Both the position numbers and the translations under genes were made by a program. The notes beneath the pieces were generated by a model. That model saw only the letters and a list, made by a program, of their open reading frames with translations. It searched no databases and was not told the origin of the DNA. 9,744 bases of DNA from assembly GCA_031292735.1 (NCBI GenBank), contig JARLGP010000112.1:1-9744 (forward strand), given 5' to 3'. Origin of the DNA: Holophaga sp. Lineage in GTDB: Bacteria; Acidobacteriota; Holophagae; Holophagales; Holophagaceae. Positions 6,632 through 9,744 of this stretch are shown in pieces. Every line of letters begins with the position of its first letter. Within the stretch, counting starts at the first letter, position 1.

Positions 6632-8083
6632 TCATGTTTCCAGCAAATGAGATGCGATCTCAAGGGTCGCCGCGATGAGCGCGTCGATGTCGCGGGACTG
6701 GGTGCGGTGGTTGACGATGGCGGCCCGGATCACCAGTTGGCCGTCCAGGGTGGTGGTGGACGGCGCCGCCCGGCCCGACTCCTGCAGCAGCTCCACCACC
6801 CGCCGGTTCAGGCGGTCGGGATCGGCGCCGCGCACGCGGAAGCAGACGATGTTGAGGCTGACCGGAGCCATCAGCTCCAGCCGCGGGCAGGCCTCCACCC
6901 GGGCCTTGAGGTACTGGGCCAGGGCGCAGGTGTGGGCGATCACCGCCCCCAGCCGCTCGGTGCCGTACACCTTCAGGGTGAACCAGACCTTCAGGGCCCG
7001 GAACCCGCGGGACAGGTCGGGGCCGAAATCGCATGGCCAGGGCGATCCGGCCGCCAGGCCCCGGGCCTCCCGGCCCAGGTAGACCGCGGGCGCGGCGAAG
7101 GTGCGCTGCTGCAGGGCTCCGTCCCGCACCAGGAGGTAGCCCGCGTCGTACGGAACCTGGCCCCACTTGTGGAAGTCCAGCGCCAGGGAATCGGCCCGCT
7201 GGATCCCGGCCAGGCGCGGGGCCAGGCCCGGGGCCAGGATGGCCAGCGCGCCATAGGCCCCGTCCACGTGGAACCAGAGCCGCTCGGCCTGGGCGATGGC
7301 GGCGACCGCTTCCAGGTCGTCGATGGCGCCGGTGTCCACCGTGCCGGCGGTGGCCACCACCAGGAACGGGCGCAGGCCGGCGGCGCGGTCCCAGCGGACG
7401 GCCTGGAGCAGGGCGTCCGGATCCATGCGCCCGTCGCGGTCCACCGCCACCTGCCGCAGGGCATCGCCGCCCAGGCCGGCCATCTCCATGCCGCGGCGCA
7501 CGCAGCCGTGCACCGCGGCGGAGGCGTAGGCCGCCAGCCGGACCGGCATGGCGGCCAGTCCGCGCGGGCGCACCTCCGGGCCCAGGGCGCCGGTGCGGGC
7601 CACCAGGATGGCCATGAAGTTGGCCATGGACGACCCGGTGACGAACAGCCCGCCGGCCTCGCCGGGCATGCCGAACAGGGGCGCCAGCCAGCGCAGGATC
7701 TGCCGTTCCACCTCGATGGGCATGTGCTCGCGGCCGCCCAGGTTGGCGTTCAGCCCGGCCGCCAGCATCTCCCCCAGCATCCCGGCCACCGAGCCCCCGC
7801 CGTGCACCCAGCCCATGAAGCCGGGGTGCACATTGCCGGTGCCGTATGGCAGGACCAGGCGGAGGAACTGCTGGTGCACCTCAGCCAGGGGGGTGGGCTC
7901 GCGTGGGCAGGGTTCACGCAGGCCATTCTTCACCGCCTCCGGGATCGGCCGCCATACCGGGCGGCCGCGGACGTGCTCCACATGGTCCAGGATGTCGTCC
8001 AGCATCCGGTGCGCCTGGGCCCGCTCGGAGGGCCAGTCGCTGGGGTCGAGGTCGTCGTGGTCCGGAGGCGGGTCTGGGTGCAT
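6632..8083 (-). CDS. Group II PLP-dependent amino acid decarboxylase
   Basis: Decarboxylates an L-amino acid to its amine using pyridoxal phosphate, 483 residues, as usual for the aromatic-amino-acid/glutamate decarboxylase superfamily. Markers in order: NVHPGFMGWVHGG at 84-96, the phosphate-binding FVTGSSMANFMAIL at 147-160, His192 (AAVHGCVRRG) as the ring-stacking residue, AGTVDTGAID at 246-255, HVDGAYGA at 272-279 with Asp274 contacting the pyridine nitrogen, and DFHKWGQVPYDAG at 303-315 with Lys306 as the Schiff-base lysine. All catalytic residues are present, so the enzyme should be active. The first 25 residues are acidic and proline-rich. The start at 8083 has AGGA about seven bases upstream. 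It follows the MFS exporter by 68 bases and precedes the flavin oxidoreductase by 44. The substrate is unknown: an aromatic amino acid is the commonest in this branch, and aspartate or glutamate are alternatives. Confidence 0.9.
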   Translation of the reverse strand: MHPDPPPDHDDLDPSDWPSERAQAHRMLDDILDHVEHVRGRPVWRPIPEAVKNGLREPCPREPTPLAEVHQQFLRLVLPYGTGNVHPGFMGWVHGGGSVAGMLGEMLAAGLNANLGGREHMPIEVERQILRWLAPLFGMPGEAGGLFVTGSSMANFMAILVARTGALGPEVRPRGLAAMPVRLAAYASAAVHGCVRRGMEMAGLGGDALRQVAVDRDGRMDPDALLQAVRWDRAAGLRPFLVVATAGTVDTGAIDDLEAVAAIAQAERLWFHVDGAYGALAILAPGLAPRLAGIQRADSLALDFHKWGQVPYDAGYLLVRDGALQQRTFAAPAVYLGREARGLAAGSPWPCDFGPDLSRGFRALKVWFTLKVYGTERLGAVIAHTCALAQYLKARVEACPRLELMAPVSLNIVCFRVRGADPDRLNRRVVELLQESGRAAPSTTTLDGQLVIRAAIVNHRTQSRDIDALIAATLEIASHLLET

Positions 8084-8151
8084 GGGGGATCCTGTCCCGG
8101 CCCATTATTCCCGGCCAGGCCAGGGTTGGCCAGGGCCGTGGCCGCGGAGCC

Positions 8152-9552
8152 TCACTTCCGCAAGCGGACATTGTCTCCGGCCGCGGGGTCGAGCCCGAAC
8201 ACGTCCAGCGCCCCGAACAGCGAGATGGCGCCGATGATGACGAAGGCCGTGCGGAAATGGGCCAGGGGAATGGCGCCCGGGGCCGCGCGCGGGCCCAGCA
8301 GGCCCGCGATCCGGAGCGCCACGGCGCCCAGGGCGATCCCCATGGCCATGAACAACTGCTGCACCATGTTGAACACGGTATTGGCGCCGCTCATCCAGCC
8401 CTCCGGCACATCGGCGAAGGCGAGGGTGTTGAGCGCGGTGAACTGCATGGAGCGGGTCATGCCGCTGGCGAACAGCAGCGCGACGATGGCCGGCACCGGG
8501 GTGGCGGGGGTCAGCAGGGCGCAGGCGAAGATGATGCCGGCGTTCAGGCTGCCGTTGACCAGCAGCGTGGCGCGGAAGGAGCACCGGCGCAGGATGGGCG
8601 TGGTCAGGGGCTTCATGGCCAGGTTGCCGGCGAACACCGCCAGCACCAGCGTCCCCGCGATGAAGCCGTTGAGGCCGAATCCGATCTGGAACAGCAGCGG
8701 CAGCAGGAACGGGATGGCGGCGATGGCCATCCGGTAGCAGGCGCCGCCGCGGATGGTCACCGCGTAGCTGCGGATCGCCATGGCCCTCAGGTCCATCAGT
8801 GGGTGCGCCTGCCGGCGGGCGTGGATCCATGCGGCGCCCCAGATGGCGGCGGTGCCCGGCAGCACCACGGCCACGGTGGCGCGGGAAGCCTGGTCGCGGC
8901 TCACCAGCTCCAGCCCGTAGACCAGGGCAAAACAGGCCGCGCCGGTGAGGACGAAGCCGACACCGTCGAAGGGCCGCGCCGGCTCCCGGTTCCGGGGCAG
9001 CAGCCGGAGCGCCGCCACCAGGGCGGCGATCCCGAGCGGCACGTTGAGGTAGAAGATCCAGTGCCAGGAAGCGTAGGTGGCGATGAAGCCGCCCAGGGGA
9101 GGCCCCAGCAGCGGCGCCGCCAGGCCGGGCCAGGTAATGGTGGCGATGGCGTTGATCAGCTCGTGCTTCTCGGTGGTCCGGAGCACCGCCAGCCGGCCCA
9201 CGGGCACCATCATGGCGCCGCCCACCCCCTGGAGGATGCGGGCCAGGGTGAACGCGACAAGGGTCTGGCACAGGCCGCAGAGCATCGAGGCCATGGTGAA
9301 CAGCGCGATGGCGCCGGCGAAGACGGTGCGCAGGCCGTAGCGGTCCGCCATCCAGCCGCTGGCCGGGATCAGGGCCGCGAGGGTCAGCAGGTAGGCTGAC
9401 ACCCCGATGTTCAGGTCCAGGGCGTGGACATGGAAGGCTCGCGCCATCTGCGGCAGGGCCGTGACGATGACCGTGCCGTCCAGGTTCTCCATGAAGTAGG
9501 CCCCGGCGACCAGCAGCGCCACGGCGGAACCGCGTGACAGGGATGATCCCAT
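8152..9552 (-). CDS. DHA2-family MFS drug/H+ antiporter (EmrB/HsrA-like)
   Basis: Inner-membrane proton-driven exporter, 466 residues, long enough for the 14 helices of the DHA2 family. Helix 1 carries the motif YFMENLDGTVIVTALP at 19-34, the helix 2-3 loop holds GWMADRYGLRTVF at 66-78 (motif A), helix 4 has RILQGVGGAMM at 105-115 (motif B), and helix 5 has GLAAPLLGPPLGGFI at 143-157 (antiporter motif C). WHWIFYLNVPLG at 163-174 is a DHA2 hallmark. Length and motifs resemble HsrA/YieO more than the longer EmrB proteins. The start at 9552 has AAGGA five bases upstream. No partner membrane-fusion gene is in the window, so it probably works alone in the inner membrane. Its place next to the decarboxylase suggests export of an amine or related metabolite, but a general drug exporter is equally possible. 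Confidence 0.92.
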   Translation of the reverse strand: MGSSLSRGSAVALLVAGAYFMENLDGTVIVTALPQMARAFHVHALDLNIGVSAYLLTLAALIPASGWMADRYGLRTVFAGAIALFTMASMLCGLCQTLVAFTLARILQGVGGAMMVPVGRLAVLRTTEKHELINAIATITWPGLAAPLLGPPLGGFIATYASWHWIFYLNVPLGIAALVAALRLLPRNREPARPFDGVGFVLTGAACFALVYGLELVSRDQASRATVAVVLPGTAAIWGAAWIHARRQAHPLMDLRAMAIRSYAVTIRGGACYRMAIAAIPFLLPLLFQIGFGLNGFIAGTLVLAVFAGNLAMKPLTTPILRRCSFRATLLVNGSLNAGIIFACALLTPATPVPAIVALLFASGMTRSMQFTALNTLAFADVPEGWMSGANTVFNMVQQLFMAMGIALGAVALRIAGLLGPRAAPGAIPLAHFRTAFVIIGAISLFGALDVFGLDPAAGDNVRLRK

Positions 9553-9603
9553 GGCAATCCTTCACCCGCCCCGGGAGCGGTCCGGCCTGAAGCCGCGGGA
9601 CAT

Positions 9604-9744
9604 TTACGCTTCCATGGCGGGATCGTAGAAGGCGCCGAACAGGTCCTGGTCCGACGGCTTGTCCTCCTTGATCGGCACCGAAACCCAGGTGTTGTTCATG
9701 TAGTGTTTGAGCGAGACGTTCTCGGAGATGATGTTCCCGCCCCA
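9604..9744 (-). CDS. C-terminal fragment of probable CoA-acylating aldehyde dehydrogenase
   Basis: Only the last 46 codons and TAA of a gene entering from the right are present. The peptide opens WGGNIISENVSLKHYMNNTW and ends YDPAMEA. The WGGN-x-x-SENV-x-x-KH pattern resembles the end of acylating aldehyde dehydrogenases such as the aldehyde domain of AdhE, where it is followed by a conserved hydrophobic segment; here VSVPIKEDKP takes that place. Such enzymes interconvert an aldehyde plus CoA and an acyl-CoA using NAD(H). The catalytic cysteine and nucleotide-binding parts are outside the window, so this call rests on a short motif and could be wrong. The gene ends 51 bases before the MFS gene and probably shares its transcript. 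Confidence 0.5.
   Translation of the reverse strand, partial: WGGNIISENVSLKHYMNNTWVSVPIKEDKPSDQDLFGAFYDPAMEA

Noticed and set aside
8118..8131. Small inverted repeat GGCCA/TGGCC between the MFS and decarboxylase genes
   Set aside because: Only five pairs, no T run after it, and such repeats are frequent by chance in GC-rich gaps; not supported as a terminator.
6647..8737. A 696-codon open frame on the plus strand opposite the decarboxylase and part of the MFS gene
   Set aside because: It is antisense to two genes with complete family motifs, is rich in Gly, His, Gln, Ala and Arg with no recognisable domain, and long antisense frames are expected in high-GC DNA with G/C-ending codons.
7846..9399. 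A 517-codon plus-strand open frame opposite the MFS gene, and a 486-codon minus-strand frame (8105-9565) overlapping it
   Set aside because: Both are low-complexity shadows of the MFS frame; only that frame shows membrane helices and DHA2 motifs.
1..9744. Mobile elements, CRISPR arrays, RNA genes, defence or phage modules
   Set aside because: No transposase, integrase, repeat-spacer array, tRNA-like or rRNA-like sequence was seen; codon use looks even across the window, with no sign of recent insertion.

Overview
This is a GC-rich bacterial window (roughly two thirds G+C by eye) in which every credible gene lies on the minus strand. The text therefore reads from the right-hand end towards base 1. 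There are no rRNA or tRNA genes, CRISPR arrays, insertion sequences or integrase genes. Codon use looks uniform, with strongly G/C-ending codons throughout. The host looks like a Gram-negative-type bacterium; gene content and protein style would fit a Holophagae/Geothrix-like acidobacterium or another high-GC environmental proteobacterium-like lineage, but that is a low-confidence inference.

Left part (1-4643): a branched-chain amino acid (LIV/HAAT-type) ABC importer operon in the order substrate-binding lipoprotein (livK-like), livH permease, livM permease, livG ATPase and livF ATPase. livF is cut by the window edge after 187 codons. The genes are tightly coupled: a 10-bp gap between livH and livM, an ATGA overlap between livM and livG, and a 7-bp overlap between livG and livF. 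The operon has its own AT-rich promoter-like region (about 4615-4655) and a leader of about 160 nt with an inverted repeat. A perfect 9-bp hairpin separates the binding-protein gene from livH, a usual place for a device that makes the binding protein outnumber the membrane parts.

Right part (4735-9744): five co-directional genes with short gaps (51, 68, 44 and 20 bp), probably one transcription unit whose promoter lies beyond base 9744. In order of transcription they are the C-terminal end of a probable CoA-acylating aldehyde dehydrogenase, a DHA2-type (EmrB/HsrA-like) 14-helix MFS exporter, a group II PLP-dependent amino acid decarboxylase, an Old Yellow Enzyme-type NADH:flavin oxidoreductase with a C-terminal four-cysteine iron-sulfur motif, and a CobB-type sirtuin carrying the Tyr/Arg pair of the desuccinylase class.

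The LIV operon is ordinary in content. The right-hand set is a less common combination, and amine or aldehyde metabolism with efflux and protein deacylation is only an inferred theme. The regulatory layout around the binding-protein gene (leader structure, intergenic hairpin, repeated livH ribosome-site arm) is the part least explained by gene annotation. I found no convincing novel defence or mobile system. The longest stretch without a gene is 286 bp (4449-4734).
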